Source of the DNA: Runella zeae DSM 19591 | GTDB taxonomy: Bacteria > Bacteroidota > Bacteroidia > Cytophagales > Spirosomataceae | Direction: 5' to 3' | DNA: 64,000 nucleotides | Assembly: GCF_000423565.1 (NCBI RefSeq) | Contig: NZ_KE384036.1 | Coordinates: 1 to 64,000, forward strand | Shown here: in pieces, positions 17,976-27,083 of the stretch | How positions within the stretch are numbered: position 1 is the stretch's first letter | Layout of the letters: each line of letters begins with the position of its first letter | Made by a program: the position numbers and the translations under genes | Notes under the pieces: generated by a model | The model's database searches: none | What the model saw: only the letters and a program-made list of their open reading frames with translations | Told to the model about the DNA's origin: nothing

Positions 17976-18007
17976 ATAATATTTCATCAAAACTCTATAA
18001 TATTTCA
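17976..18007. promoter_or_regulatory. Direct-repeat operator for the AraC-type regulator
   Basis: The 11-mer ATAATATTTCA occurs at 17976-17986 and again at 17997-18007, spaced exactly 21 bases (two helical turns) and each followed by a CAAAA-like tail. It lies in the divergent gap between the regulator and the FAH-family gene. Same-face direct repeats are the classic binding pattern of AraC/XylS regulators. A separate inverted repeat, CTCTTG..AGTA with TACTCAAGAG, spans 18052-18086 nearer the FAH start. Confidence 0.6.
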
Positions 18008-18166
18008 CAAAAAACATATCAATTTTAAGCGTTTTTTTGTAAAGTCATATACTCTTGTGAGTAAAGGTTTATTTTATACTCAAGAGATATAGTTAAAATC
18101 AGCATTCAAAGTCTTTTATACATAGATTATTCAAACAATTCTTAACTACCAAAATTTGCCTCTTTC

Positions 18167-19018
18167 ATGAAACTGTACCATACCCGCCAAGGCATTATCG
18201 TTGAGTCTGAAGGGCTTTTATACCTTTCGTCCTCCACAAACTGGGATACTTATGTCAACCGTGATGATTTGTACGATGCTATCAGCGCCGAAATCGCCAC
18301 GCTTTCAGCCGATGCTTCCCTAGCCGAAATGATCAAAACCGACTTGTTGGCTCCTATCAGTCAGCAAGAAGTGTGGGCATCGGGCGTCACCTATCTCAAA
18401 AGCCGCGAAGCTCGTATGGAAGAATCAAAAGACGCGGGAGGGGGCGATTTTTATGCCCGTGTCTATGATGCAGACCGCCCCGAGCTTTTTTTCAAAGCTA
18501 CGGCTTCTCGCACAGTGGGTTCGGGCGCAGAAGTACTGATTCGGAGAGATTCCAAATGGAATGTTCCAGAGCCGGAACTTACCTTATTTGCTACTTCAAG
18601 TGGAAAAATCGTAGGCTATACCTGCGGCAATGATATGAGCTCAAGAGACATCGAAGGCGAAAATCCATTGTATCTCCCCCAAGCCAAAAGTTATGATGCT
18701 TCGGCTGCCATTGGCCCATGCTTGTACGTTCCGGGCGCGCCGATTCATCCCGATAGTATGATTCAACTAGAAATTGTACGTGAAGGCAATACCGTATTTT
18801 CGGGAAGTATTTCTATCAATCGTATGAAACGTAAGCACGACGAATTGATTGGATTTTTGTTCAGAGAAACCTCTTTCATTAATGGTGTGTTCTTAATGAC
18901 AGGTACGGGTGTGGTTCCGCCCAATGAATTTACATTGGCCGTAGGCGACGAAGTACGCATTAGCATCGAAGGTATCGGAACTCTAATCAATACAGTGGCT
19001 CAAAAACCTACTCATTAA
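18167..19018 (+). CDS. FAH-family protein, probable 2-keto-3-deoxy-pentonate dehydratase
   Basis: A 283-residue member of the fumarylacetoacetate hydrolase superfamily. The signature [10 protein letters not shown] (131-140), [21 protein letters not shown] (154-174) and the acidic metal ligands E135, E137 and D156 match the branch that includes archaeal 2-keto-3-deoxy-arabinonate/xylonate dehydratases, which turn 2-keto-3-deoxypentonate into 2-oxoglutarate semialdehyde. The next gene, overlapping by one base (TAATG), encodes an aldehyde dehydrogenase of the type that would oxidise that product, which supports the assignment. Hydrolase or isomerase activity on another 2-keto acid remains possible. 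The substrate is inferred from context; the family is sure. Confidence 0.8.
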   Translation: MKLYHTRQGIIVESEGLLYLSSSTNWDTYVNRDDLYDAISAEIATLSADASLAEMIKTDLLAPISQQEVWASGVTYLKSREARMEESKDAGGGDFYARVYDADRPELFFKATASRTVGSGAEVLIRRDSKWNVPEPELTLFATSSGKIVGYTCGNDMSSRDIEGENPLYLPQAKSYDASAAIGPCLYVPGAPIHPDSMIQLEIVREGNTVFSGSISINRMKRKHDELIGFLFRETSFINGVFLMTGTGVVPPNEFTLAVGDEVRISIEGIGTLINTVAQKPTH

Positions 19019-20595
19019 TGTCATTACAAGGAAAACAAATCATCGGATTCGCGCTTTCAGCCGAAGGTGAAGGTACATTTCAAGCTTTTAATCCTACTAC
19101 AGGAGAAAAGCTTCCGACGCGATTTTATCGCGCTACTCGCAACGAACTCGAGCAAGCAGCCCAAAAAGCCCAAGATGCTTTTCAGATTTATCGTAAAAAA
19201 TCGGGAATCGAAAAAGCAGCGTTTTTAGAAAAAATCGCGGAAGAAATCGAAAATATAGGAGACAAACTCGTCCAAATGGCCACTGCCGAAACAGGCTTGC
19301 CTGCGGGTCGAATCCAAGGCGAGCGCGGTCGTACTACAGGGCAGTTGCGGTTGTTTGCCCAACTTTTGAGAGATGGCTCTTGGGTCAATGCTCGCATTGA
19401 AGGCGCCCTGCCCGACCGTCAACCACTGCCTAGAGTTGATATTCGTATGATGCAGCGCCCACTTGGCCCTGTAGGGGTATTTGGCGCGAGCAATTTCCCC
19501 TTGGCTTTTTCGGTAGCGGGAGGCGATACGGCTTCTGCATTAGCCGCAGGATGCCCCGTGATTGTCAAAGCTCATTCAGCCCATCCCGGTACTTCGGAGT
19601 TGGTAGGGCAAGCCATTCAGCAAGCCGCTCAAAAGTCTCAAATGCCCGACGGCGTTTTTTCATTGTTGCATGGAAGTGGTACTGAAATAGGTGCCGGGCT
19701 TGTTCAGCACCCCTACATCAAAGCCATTGGGTTTACGGGGTCTTACCAAGGCGGAATGGCCTTGTTTCATCTAGCAGCCAATCGCCCAGAGCCTATTCCA
19801 GTGTATGCCGAAATGGGAAGTACCAATCCCGTTTTTGTATTACCTCAAATCATGAAAGAAAAAGGCGAAGCAATTGCGCAACAATTTGCCGCCTCTGTCA
19901 CGCTTGGAGTGGGTCAGTTTTGTACCAATCCGGGTATGTTGATTGCCCATAAAACCGAAGACTATTCTCAGTTTCTAGGAAATCTAGAAACCCAATTCCA
20001 AAATGCGGCAGGAGGTGTAATGCTTACCCAAGGGATTCAGACGGCTTATCTTAATGGAATAGCCAAGCACTCCGAAGATGAAAAAGTATCGATTGTAGCA
20101 GAAGGAAATGAAGGCACAGGCTTTACGGCAGTAAAACCTGTTTTATTCAAAACTGACGCTCAAGCCATTGCCGAAAATCACAACTTATCAGAAGAAATAT
20201 TCGGCCCTACTAGCGTATTGGTTGAAGCCAATAGCAAGGAAGAATTATTGAAAATAGCCCAAAATCTAGAAGGACACCTTACGGCTACGATTCATGGTAC
20301 ACCCGAAGAACTTCTCGAATACGCTGATTTGGTAGATTTGCTAGAGCAAAAAGTAGGTCGTCTGCTTATCAATGGCTTCCCTACGGGCGTAGAAGTTTGT
20401 CATGCCATGACACACGGCGGGCCTTTCCCTGCTTCTTCAGATTCGAGAAGCACCTCGGTAGGTACGGCTGCCATTTACCGTTTTACTCGTCCTGTAAGTT
20501 ATCAAAACTTCCCAGAGGGGCTATTGCCCGACGAGCTCAAAGACGCTAATCCACTCAATATTTGGAGATTAGTAAATGGGGAATTTCAAAAATAA
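19018..20595 (+). CDS. NADP-type aldehyde dehydrogenase, probable 2-oxoglutarate semialdehyde dehydrogenase
   Basis: A 525-residue aldehyde dehydrogenase. The catalytic cysteine is C302 in GVGQFCTNPG, the general base E265 in VYAEMGSTNP, and the coenzyme-binding GFTGSYQGG is at 238-246. The Q-F-C-T-N-P-G form and the overall length are typical of 2-oxoglutarate semialdehyde dehydrogenases, which close oxidative pentose and aldarate pathways by giving 2-oxoglutarate. Its start codon overlaps the stop of the FAH-family gene (TAATG), so the two are translationally coupled. A hairpin follows before the UxaA-family gene. The exact aldehyde is inferred from neighbours. Confidence 0.88.
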   Translation: MSLQGKQIIGFALSAEGEGTFQAFNPTTGEKLPTRFYRATRNELEQAAQKAQDAFQIYRKKSGIEKAAFLEKIAEEIENIGDKLVQMATAETGLPAGRIQGERGRTTGQLRLFAQLLRDGSWVNARIEGALPDRQPLPRVDIRMMQRPLGPVGVFGASNFPLAFSVAGGDTASALAAGCPVIVKAHSAHPGTSELVGQAIQQAAQKSQMPDGVFSLLHGSGTEIGAGLVQHPYIKAIGFTGSYQGGMALFHLAANRPEPIPVYAEMGSTNPVFVLPQIMKEKGEAIAQQFAASVTLGVGQFCTNPGMLIAHKTEDYSQFLGNLETQFQNAAGGVMLTQGIQTAYLNGIAKHSEDEKVSIVAEGNEGTGFTAVKPVLFKTDAQAIAENHNLSEEIFGPTSVLVEANSKEELLKIAQNLEGHLTATIHGTPEELLEYADLVDLLEQKVGRLLINGFPTGVEVCHAMTHGGPFPASSDSRSTSVGTAAIYRFTRPVSYQNFPEGLLPDELKDANPLNIWRLVNGEFQK

Positions 20596-20630
20596 TAGAA
20601 AAGATTTATCATAGGTTAATAAAGTGAGTA

Positions 20631-20657
20631 AAGGTCTCTTGCTCTGTGAGAGACCTT
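20631..20657 (+). terminator. Hairpin between the aldehyde dehydrogenase and UxaA-family genes
   Basis: Arms AAGGTCTCT (20631-20639) and AGAGACCTT (20649-20657) with a 9-base loop, followed by CTTTTT. It has the form of a Rho-independent terminator within what looks like an operon. It could give partial read-through into the gene at 20677 or mark a separate transcript. Confidence 0.65.
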
Positions 20658-20676
20658 CTTTTTAACACCTCTAAAC

Positions 20677-22332
20677 ATGCAACACAAAGTTTTAAAAGTA
20701 AACGCATCGGATAATGTAATCGTTGCCCTTCGTAACCTTGAAGCAGGCGAAACTATAGAATTTGAAGGCGAGACCTACGTATTGCCTAGGGCGATTGCCG
20801 CTAAACACAAATTTGTTACCCATGATTTAGCCGTTGGAGACCACGTCACTATGTATGGGGTGCTAGTAGGCAAAGCTACTCAACCTATCGCAAGGGGGGA
20901 GCAAATCACTACTTTCAACCTCAAGCATGAATCCGACGAATTTTCGGTAACAAAACGCAAACCCCAAACCAATTGGGTAGCGCCAGATGTTTCAAAATGG
21001 GTCAACCGCACTTTTATGGGTTTTCCTCGTTTAGACGGACAAGTAGGAATTGCGAATTATTGGCTAGTGATTCCGCTGGTTTTTTGCGAAAACCGTAACA
21101 TTCTCAAGCTTAAAGATGCTTTCGACAAAGCACTTGGGTATGCTTTTCCAGACATTTATTTAAAGCAAGTCAACGACCTCGTAAAACTATACGAAAAAGC
21201 CGATAACGCTGCCCTCAAAAGCTATAATGCCACTACCCAAACCCTGAACTTAGGCCCCGAACCTTTGTTTAAAAACCTTGACGGCATCAAGTTTTTGACG
21301 CACGAATCGGGCTGTGGCGAGAGTAACCAAGAATCGGCAGTATTGGCGGCTTTGTTTGGAGCTTATGCCAACAATGCCAATGTTACGGGTATCACCGTTT
21401 TGAGTCTTGGCTGCCAAAAAACGCAATTCGATGATTTGATGAAAGAAATCAAAACTCGAAATCCGAATTTTGATAAGCCTATTTTATTTTTTGAACAACA
21501 AGCCTACGGTACAGAATTTGAGATGATGTCGGCTGCCATCAAAGCAACCTTTGAAGGGTTGATTGAAGCCAACAAACTTGAGCGCCAACCTGCTCCCCTA
21601 TCAAAACTCAATATCGGCCTCAAATGCGGCGGTTCGGATGGTTTTTCGGGAATTTCGGCCAATCCTGTCTTAGGTCATTTGTCGGATTTGGTGGTGGCCT
21701 TAGGAGGCAATACTTACCTTGCCGAGTTTCCTGAATTATGTGGTGTAGAACAAGAGCTCATCGACCGCTGTACAAGCGAAGCAAAAGCCCAAAAATTTGA
21801 GACCCTCATGCGCGACTACGCCGCCAAAGCAGAGGCAGTAGGAGCCGGTTTTGACATGAACCCTTCGGCTGGTAACATCAAAGATGGTCTCATCACCGAT
21901 GCTATCAAATCAGCAGGAGCCGCCAAAAAAGGCGGTACAGCTCCTATTGCGGATGTACTAAACTATACCGAAGTAGCCCAAGAATCTGGTCTGCACTTGG
22001 TATGCACCCCTGGCAACGATGTATTGGCCACTACAGGGCAGGCCGCTTCTGGGGCCACAATCACCTTGTTTACCACGGGCCTTGGCACGCCTACCGGCAA
22101 CCCCATTTGTCCGATTGTCAAAGTCTCGACCAATACCAAACTAGCACAGAAAATGCCCGATATCATTGACTTTGATTGTGGAGCTATCATTGAGGGTGAA
22201 AAAACCATCGAACAAACCGCCGAAGAACTACTTGAATATTGTATCCAACTCGCAAGCGGCACCATAAAAACAAAAGCCCAATTGCTTGGCCAAGACGATT
22301 TTATGCCTTGGAAACGTGGCGTGAGTTTGTAA
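20677..22332 (+). CDS. UxaA-family sugar-acid dehydratase (altronate/galactarate dehydratase type)
   Basis: A 551-residue iron-dependent dehydratase of the UxaA/GarD family, which removes water from aldonic or aldaric acids to give 2-keto-3-deoxy acids. An N-terminal SAF-like domain (about 1-95, IVALRNLEAGETIEFEG) is followed by the catalytic part with LTHESGCGESNQES, LGCQKTQFDDL and LKCGGSDGFSGISANP, all family signatures. Classical members act on altronate or galactarate. Beside a keto-deoxy-pentonate-type dehydratase and a semialdehyde dehydrogenase, a pentonate (C5) substrate is more consistent, since the C6 route would need an aldolase or decarboxylase not present here. A terminator follows at 22356. 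Confidence 0.85.
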   Translation: MQHKVLKVNASDNVIVALRNLEAGETIEFEGETYVLPRAIAAKHKFVTHDLAVGDHVTMYGVLVGKATQPIARGEQITTFNLKHESDEFSVTKRKPQTNWVAPDVSKWVNRTFMGFPRLDGQVGIANYWLVIPLVFCENRNILKLKDAFDKALGYAFPDIYLKQVNDLVKLYEKADNAALKSYNATTQTLNLGPEPLFKNLDGIKFLTHESGCGESNQESAVLAALFGAYANNANVTGITVLSLGCQKTQFDDLMKEIKTRNPNFDKPILFFEQQAYGTEFEMMSAAIKATFEGLIEANKLERQPAPLSKLNIGLKCGGSDGFSGISANPVLGHLSDLVVALGGNTYLAEFPELCGVEQELIDRCTSEAKAQKFETLMRDYAAKAEAVGAGFDMNPSAGNIKDGLITDAIKSAGAAKKGGTAPIADVLNYTEVAQESGLHLVCTPGNDVLATTGQAASGATITLFTTGLGTPTGNPICPIVKVSTNTKLAQKMPDIIDFDCGAIIEGEKTIEQTAEELLEYCIQLASGTIKTKAQLLGQDDFMPWKRGVSL

Positions 22333-22355
22333 AATTTTGTATTTTTTTATATTCT

Positions 22356-22393
22356 AGCAGTGGTTTGTAATTATAAACTGCTGCTTTTTTTTT
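22356..22393 (+). terminator. Terminator of the UxaA-family gene
   Basis: AGCAGT (22356-22361) pairs with ACTGCT (22377-22382), extended by TTT/AAA-type pairs after a two-base bulge, and is followed by GC and nine T residues. It lies 24 bases after the stop codon. Confidence 0.7.
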
Positions 22394-22424
22394 AAATACT
22401 CCCAAATCCATTTTAAGCAGCCGA

Positions 22425-22680
22425 GCAATGTCAATCGTATTGAATATCAGGATCTTAATAATATAATTAATCCACTTTAATTTTGCACATTTACTCAAGT
22501 AAGCAATGCTAATCGTTATCAGTTAATTGTATTGATAATCAGCGATTTAGAAATAATTATAGTGTAGTTTAATTTTGCTCAAATAATTAAGTAAGTAGGC
22601 AATGTTAATTATTAAACATATTGAATATCAGACATTTAATGATATTATTAATTCGCTTTAATTTCACTCATTTTTCTAAT
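22425..22680 (+). repeat. Three imperfect tandem modules upstream of the curlin-like gene
   Basis: Each unit contains GCAATG (22425, 22503, 22599), then TTGAATATCAG or TTGATAATCAG (22440-22450, 22532-22542, 22621-22631), then TAATTTTG or TAATTTCA (22478-22485, 22570-22577, 22659-22666). The distance from the TTG to the TAATTT box is exactly 35 bases in all three, while the GCAATG spacing varies. TAATTTTG fits the Bacteroidota -7 box, but 35 bases is too far for a normal -33 box, so TTGAATATCAG looks like a regulator site. The third copy has the most degenerate TAATTT box. Confidence 0.65.
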
Positions 22681-22784
22681 AAATATTTAGATTATTATTT
22701 TTTACCCTACTTATATCCAAAAGTTTTTTTATAATTGTATTTTGCATCCATACACAAACGAACTTCTATTATTCAATTCTTTTT

Positions 22785-25700
22785 ATGAAGAAACAAATAC
22801 TTACTGTTGCTGCACTACTTTTTGCAATTACAACCTATTCACAAAACTCTCTTTCTGTAACCCAAACAGGTAGTGGTGCCAATAATACAGACATTACCCA
22901 AACTTCAACCAATAATGCCGTAACGCTTACGCAAAATTCGTCACCTGAAACAAGTAGTAATGACATTACTATCAAACAAACTTCTTCTGACAATACTTTT
23001 ACGGGAAGCCAAGAAAGTATCCATGAGAGTGAAAATAAATTTACTGTGGAGCAAATGGGCGTTCGAGCTACCACCGAACTCAGCCAACATGCCACATCAA
23101 TGAGTGTCAACTCAGGCAGTATTGTCCAGCGTGGTACTGACAATTTTGCTAACACTCACCAACTTTCGAGCCTATCGAGCCAAAACTTTAGTACAATTGC
23201 TCAAGATAATGCGTCGCACAATGCTTCAGTTATACAAACTGCTTCTGAGTTTGCAAACAATTCTAGTACTATCTCTCAGCTATCCTATGGCAATGCGTCT
23301 TCTTTCAATAATGCGTTGGTAGAACAAGAAAGCTCTGATAATAGTCAAAATACAAGTTCTACCCAGCAAAAAGGGACTTATAATGTAGGTACTGTATCAC
23401 AAACGGCATCCGGTGCTGGAAGTAACAATACAGCCGAAATTGGGCAGCACTACTCAGATACTCAAAGCGCTAATTTTGCCCAGCTTACCCAATCGGCAAT
23501 AGATGGTGGGCAAAACACTGGAAAAATCCGCCAAAGCTATACTGACAATGAGGGCATTATCGACCAGTCTGCCACTGGAACAGGTGCTAAAAATACGGCT
23601 AGTATTATTCAGTCTTCAAACTTTACTGCCACAAACTCTACAGGAAGTATCTATCAAAACACCCAAAATCTGGGTGAAAATAGCGCAGAGTTATGGCATT
23701 TGGGCACAAACAGTGCTGGTACTATCTCTCAAACTATAAGTGATGCAGGTCCCAGTAAAAATACCGCATCCTTAACTGTCGCAGCAGAATCAATTGGGCA
23801 AATCACCCAAATTGCTTCACAGAGTGGTAGTAACACGGGTTATGTCGACCAAAGTGGAAGCAACAACACCACTACCCTGGAGCAAACCGCTACTGGGGAA
23901 GGGAGCACCAATTTTACCCGCTTCTATCACGGTGCAGGTGCCCTGTCAGGCAATAGTGCGGTGATTACACAAAATGCCCAAAAAGGAGGAGCAAATAAAG
24001 TAGACAATCTTTCGCAAATTAATAGCGATAATAGCCTCACTTTATCACAAACAACTAATGGTCAAGGCAGCTATAATGAATCTTTTATCTCACAAGGAGG
24101 AAATGGTTCTTCAGCCAACATCTCCCAAGATGCAGCAGGAGCCGCCAAAAACGAAGCTCATTCAATTGATAAAGGTACCAACAACAACTCCACCATTAGT
24201 CAATCCATCAGCGGTGGTAGTAGCAGCAAAAACGTAGCTTATGTCTATCACGACGAATCTACCTCCATTTCCAATAAAGCAAACATTACGCAATCAGGCG
24301 TAGAAAATTCTCAAAATACAGCTCATATCTTCCAAAATAATTCTTCTGGAAATGAAGGCAACATCACTCAAATAGCTAAAGGAAATGGCATAGGAAAGAA
24401 TATAGCAAGCATCAATCAGTCGGGTGCCAATCTTCCTCAAGATAACACTGCTACAATTACTCAGGAGGTGGCAGATAACGCCATCAATTATGCAAATATT
24501 GGTCAATACCATAACTCAAGCAATGTAACAATCACCCAAAAAGCAAGTGGTGAACAAGTTGAGAATTATGCCTCTATATCAGCGCGTAAATTTTCGTCAG
24601 TGAACCTTCTTCAAGAGGTTACAGGGACGCAATCGAAAAACACTACGTCTGTTAGTGATGAGGGCCAAGAAAACGAAGGAAATCAAAAAGATGTTACTCA
24701 AACTATTCAAGGCGACCAAAGTAATAACTCAGCTAACATCTATCAGCGATACCAACTAGTAGGAATTCCATTCATCTCCTCCAAAAATAATTCAGCGACC
24801 GTAACACAAACTATCAATGGTAACAACAGCAATAACGATGTGGCTGTTGACCAACATTATGGGACATCGGAGTCTAATTCCGCAGAAGTAATGCAAACAG
24901 CAGGCAATAATGGAAACAACTCTGCTGAAATACTACAGGGTAACACAAACAACTCCACTACCTTAAACCAAGAAGCAACCGGAAGCAGTCTTAGCAAAAA
25001 TGAAATAAGAGTATATCAATACCAATTAGAAGCCAATAACAACACTAGCCAAATTAGCCAAGACGCTTTGGCAGGAGGTTATAACAAAGGTACAGTTACT
25101 CAATCTGGTAACGGTGCTGAGATGACATTAAGCCAAACTGCGGAAGATGCAGGTAGTACCAACGAAGCTACTATTATCCAAAATGACGGAGCTAATGAAG
25201 TAAGTCTCACCCAACAAGCTAATGCTCAGGGAAGTAACTTGGCCTCTATCTATCAAGCAAAAGATGACAACTCAGCGACAGTTTCACAAACGGCCTCCGG
25301 AGTATCTAGTAAAAACTCCGTTACTGTTTTCCAAAACAACCCCAATACAACGTCAAATGCTTCAAACATCATCCAAAATGCAGGAGAAGGCAGTACCAAT
25401 ACAGTAATTGTAGCTCAGTATCAATCCAACAATTTATCAAAAGTCGACCAAACAGCAATTAACTACAGCAAAAATCAGGCAATTGTTTACCAAAGCTTTA
25501 ATACATCTGCAGCCAATTCCTCTGACTTTATACAGTCGGCTACTAATGGAGGAGAAAATTCAGGTACTATCAATCAAAATGGCACTGACAATACGGCAAT
25601 AGTCAATCAAAATGCAGACGGAATAGGAAGTAAAAATACGCTAGAGTTATGGAATTCTTCTACAGAAACCTCTCAAACTAATTCTGCTAATATTACTCAA

Positions 25701-26957
25701 ACTAGTTCCAATCAAGGAGCAAATAATGCCACAATTCGCCAAGATTATACAAACAACAGCGTAGTCTTAAACCAATCTGCTTCTGGGCTAGGAAGTGTCA
25801 ATACTGCCAATATATCTCAACAATTTACCACAGGGGCTTTGCCCCCTAACCAAAATAGCGCGCAGATTAGCCAAACTGCAATTGGCTTGGGAGAAAACAT
25901 GGTCAGTTTCTTCCAAAATGATAAAAAAAATACGGCGACCATCGAACAAACAGCAATTGGTGGAGAAGGCAGCACAAACACCTCACTTATCGGCGGAATC
26001 AATCCCCAAAATACGGCGGAAGAAAACACCAGTTCAGTTATTCAACACGCATCAGCAGGTGGATTTAATAGTGGAAATATCTTAGTTGCTCACGGTAAAT
26101 TCAATCAAGGTACAATCACCCAAAAGGCCGTTGAAAAAGTTGCAAAAAACTACGCCAATATTGGTAGTTCTTACACAAGTATTGGCAATACTGCTATTAT
26201 CGATCAAGAAGCTAACGAGCTAAGCCAAAACAATAGTCAAATCATTCAAGAAGGTTCTTATAGTACTTCTAGCATCATCCAAAAAGCGGAAAAAGAAGGA
26301 TATAATAAAGCCAACATTTTTCAAACAGGTAGCAATAATAGCTTTAGTATCAACCAATCAGCCGACAATGCTACCAATAACTTTGAAGGCTCACAGGAAG
26401 GTGAACACAATGAAGTATCAATTACACAAATAGGAGCAGAAGGTAGTACGCACTCTACTACTATCTCCCAAAATGGCAACGAAAATGACATCGATATTTA
26501 CCAAAATGGTAGCAATAATACCGTTGACGTATCCCAACAAACCAACAAAAGTAGTGTCTCGATTACGCAAGCAGCCCAGAGTAGTGACAATTCGGTAGTT
26601 ATTAGCCAGTATAATGATGGCGAACATAGTGCTACTATTACCCAAGCAGGTGCAGGGCATCATATTACTAGCAATCAACGTGGTAGCGCCCAAGTGGAGG
26701 TATTGTCGCAAAGTGGTGAAACCAACATCATCACTTCTGACCAAAATGGAAGTGACAATTTTGCGTCTTTTACCCAAGCAGGTATTGAAAACACCGTTCG
26801 GAACAACCAATCAGGTTCCGACCTGACTATAGAAAGCAGTCAAACAGGTGAATACAACTCTGTCACAATCACCCAATCTGGGAATGGAAGCACCTTAAAC
26901 AACAATCAATCAGGTACCAACAATACTTTTAACCTTACTCAAAGTAGTTCTAATTGA
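22785..26957 (+). CDS. Giant curlin-repeat (CsgA/CsgB-like) secreted amyloid-type protein
   Basis: A 1390-residue exported protein. A signal peptide (MKKQILTVAALLFAITTYSQ) is followed by an unbroken array of Asn/Gln/Ser/Thr-rich repeats of about 22 residues, with the curlin pattern of a beta-strand ending in Q, a glycine/asparagine turn, and a second strand ending in Q. Examples are NTADITQ-like strands, QNGSNNTVDVSQ and YNSVTITQSGNGSTLNNNQSG. That implies roughly 60 strand-turn units, against five in E. coli CsgA. Most of the array uses a longer turn (QTASGAGSNNTA type); about the last 200 residues are closer to the classic short CsgA form. No cysteine was seen and there is no type IX secretion tail. 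Curlin domains form extracellular amyloid fibres in biofilms. No csgE, csgF or csgG gene is in the window. Confidence 0.85.
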   Translation: MKKQILTVAALLFAITTYSQNSLSVTQTGSGANNTDITQTSTNNAVTLTQNSSPETSSNDITIKQTSSDNTFTGSQESIHESENKFTVEQMGVRATTELSQHATSMSVNSGSIVQRGTDNFANTHQLSSLSSQNFSTIAQDNASHNASVIQTASEFANNSSTISQLSYGNASSFNNALVEQESSDNSQNTSSTQQKGTYNVGTVSQTASGAGSNNTAEIGQHYSDTQSANFAQLTQSAIDGGQNTGKIRQSYTDNEGIIDQSATGTGAKNTASIIQSSNFTATNSTGSIYQNTQNLGENSAELWHLGTNSAGTISQTISDAGPSKNTASLTVAAESIGQITQIASQSGSNTGYVDQSGSNNTTTLEQTATGEGSTNFTRFYHGAGALSGNSAVITQNAQKGGANKVDNLSQINSDNSLTLSQTTNGQGSYNESFISQGGNGSSANISQDAAGAAKNEAHSIDKGTNNNSTISQSISGGSSSKNVAYVYHDESTSISNKANITQSGVENSQNTAHIFQNNSSGNEGNITQIAKGNGIGKNIASINQSGANLPQDNTATITQEVADNAINYANIGQYHNSSNVTITQKASGEQVENYASISARKFSSVNLLQEVTGTQSKNTTSVSDEGQENEGNQKDVTQTIQGDQSNNSANIYQRYQLVGIPFISSKNNSATVTQTINGNNSNNDVAVDQHYGTSESNSAEVMQTAGNNGNNSAEILQGNTNNSTTLNQEATGSSLSKNEIRVYQYQLEANNNTSQISQDALAGGYNKGTVTQSGNGAEMTLSQTAEDAGSTNEATIIQNDGANEVSLTQQANAQGSNLASIYQAKDDNSATVSQTASGVSSKNSVTVFQNNPNTTSNASNIIQNAGEGSTNTVIVAQYQSNNLSKVDQTAINYSKNQAIVYQSFNTSAANSSDFIQSATNGGENSGTINQNGTDNTAIVNQNADGIGSKNTLELWNSSTETSQTNSANITQTSSNQGANNATIRQDYTNNSVVLNQSASGLGSVNTANISQQFTTGALPPNQNSAQISQTAIGLGENMVSFFQNDKKNTATIEQTAIGGEGSTNTSLIGGINPQNTAEENTSSVIQHASAGGFNSGNILVAHGKFNQGTITQKAVEKVAKNYANIGSSYTSIGNTAIIDQEANELSQNNSQIIQEGSYSTSSIIQKAEKEGYNKANIFQTGSNNSFSINQSADNATNNFEGSQEGEHNEVSITQIGAEGSTHSTTISQNGNENDIDIYQNGSNNTVDVSQQTNKSSVSITQAAQSSDNSVVISQYNDGEHSATITQAGAGHHITSNQRGSAQVEVLSQSGETNIITSDQNGSDNFASFTQAGIENTVRNNQSGSDLTIESSQTGEYNSVTITQSGNGSTLNNNQSGTNNTFNLTQSSSN

Positions 26958-26983
26958 TTAAGTATTCTACTCACAACATACTG

Positions 26984-27012
26984 AGAGGCGGCCTTGGCTG
27001 CCTCTTTTTTTG
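26984..27012 (+). terminator. Terminator of the curlin-like gene
   Basis: AGAGGCGGCC (26984-26993) pairs with GGCTGCCTCT (26996-27005) with one mismatch and a two-base centre, followed by a run of T. The upstream in-frame TTG of the next open frame (26994) lies inside this stem, which argues for the later ATG at 27084. Confidence 0.75.
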
Positions 27013-27083
27013 ATATCCACTTTTTCCAAAAAAATCAACAATCATTTTTGGAGATTATACGTTTAGTTAAAAAACAGCACATC

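Larger units (their letters stand above)
22333..22784. other. AT-rich regulatory gap before the curlin-like gene
   Basis: 452 bases without a gene. They hold the terminator of the UxaA-family gene (22356-22393), three imperfect tandem modules (22425-22680, listed separately) and a promoter-proximal stretch with TATTTTG at 22738-22744, one base short of the Bacteroidota TAnnTTTG box, about 40 bases before the ATG at 22785. Confidence 0.6.

Noticed and set aside
22785-26957. Possible CRISPR or minisatellite array, because of many short repeats
   Set aside because: The repeats are protein-level and degenerate at DNA level; there are no identical repeats with unique spacers, and one continuous frame with a signal peptide runs through.
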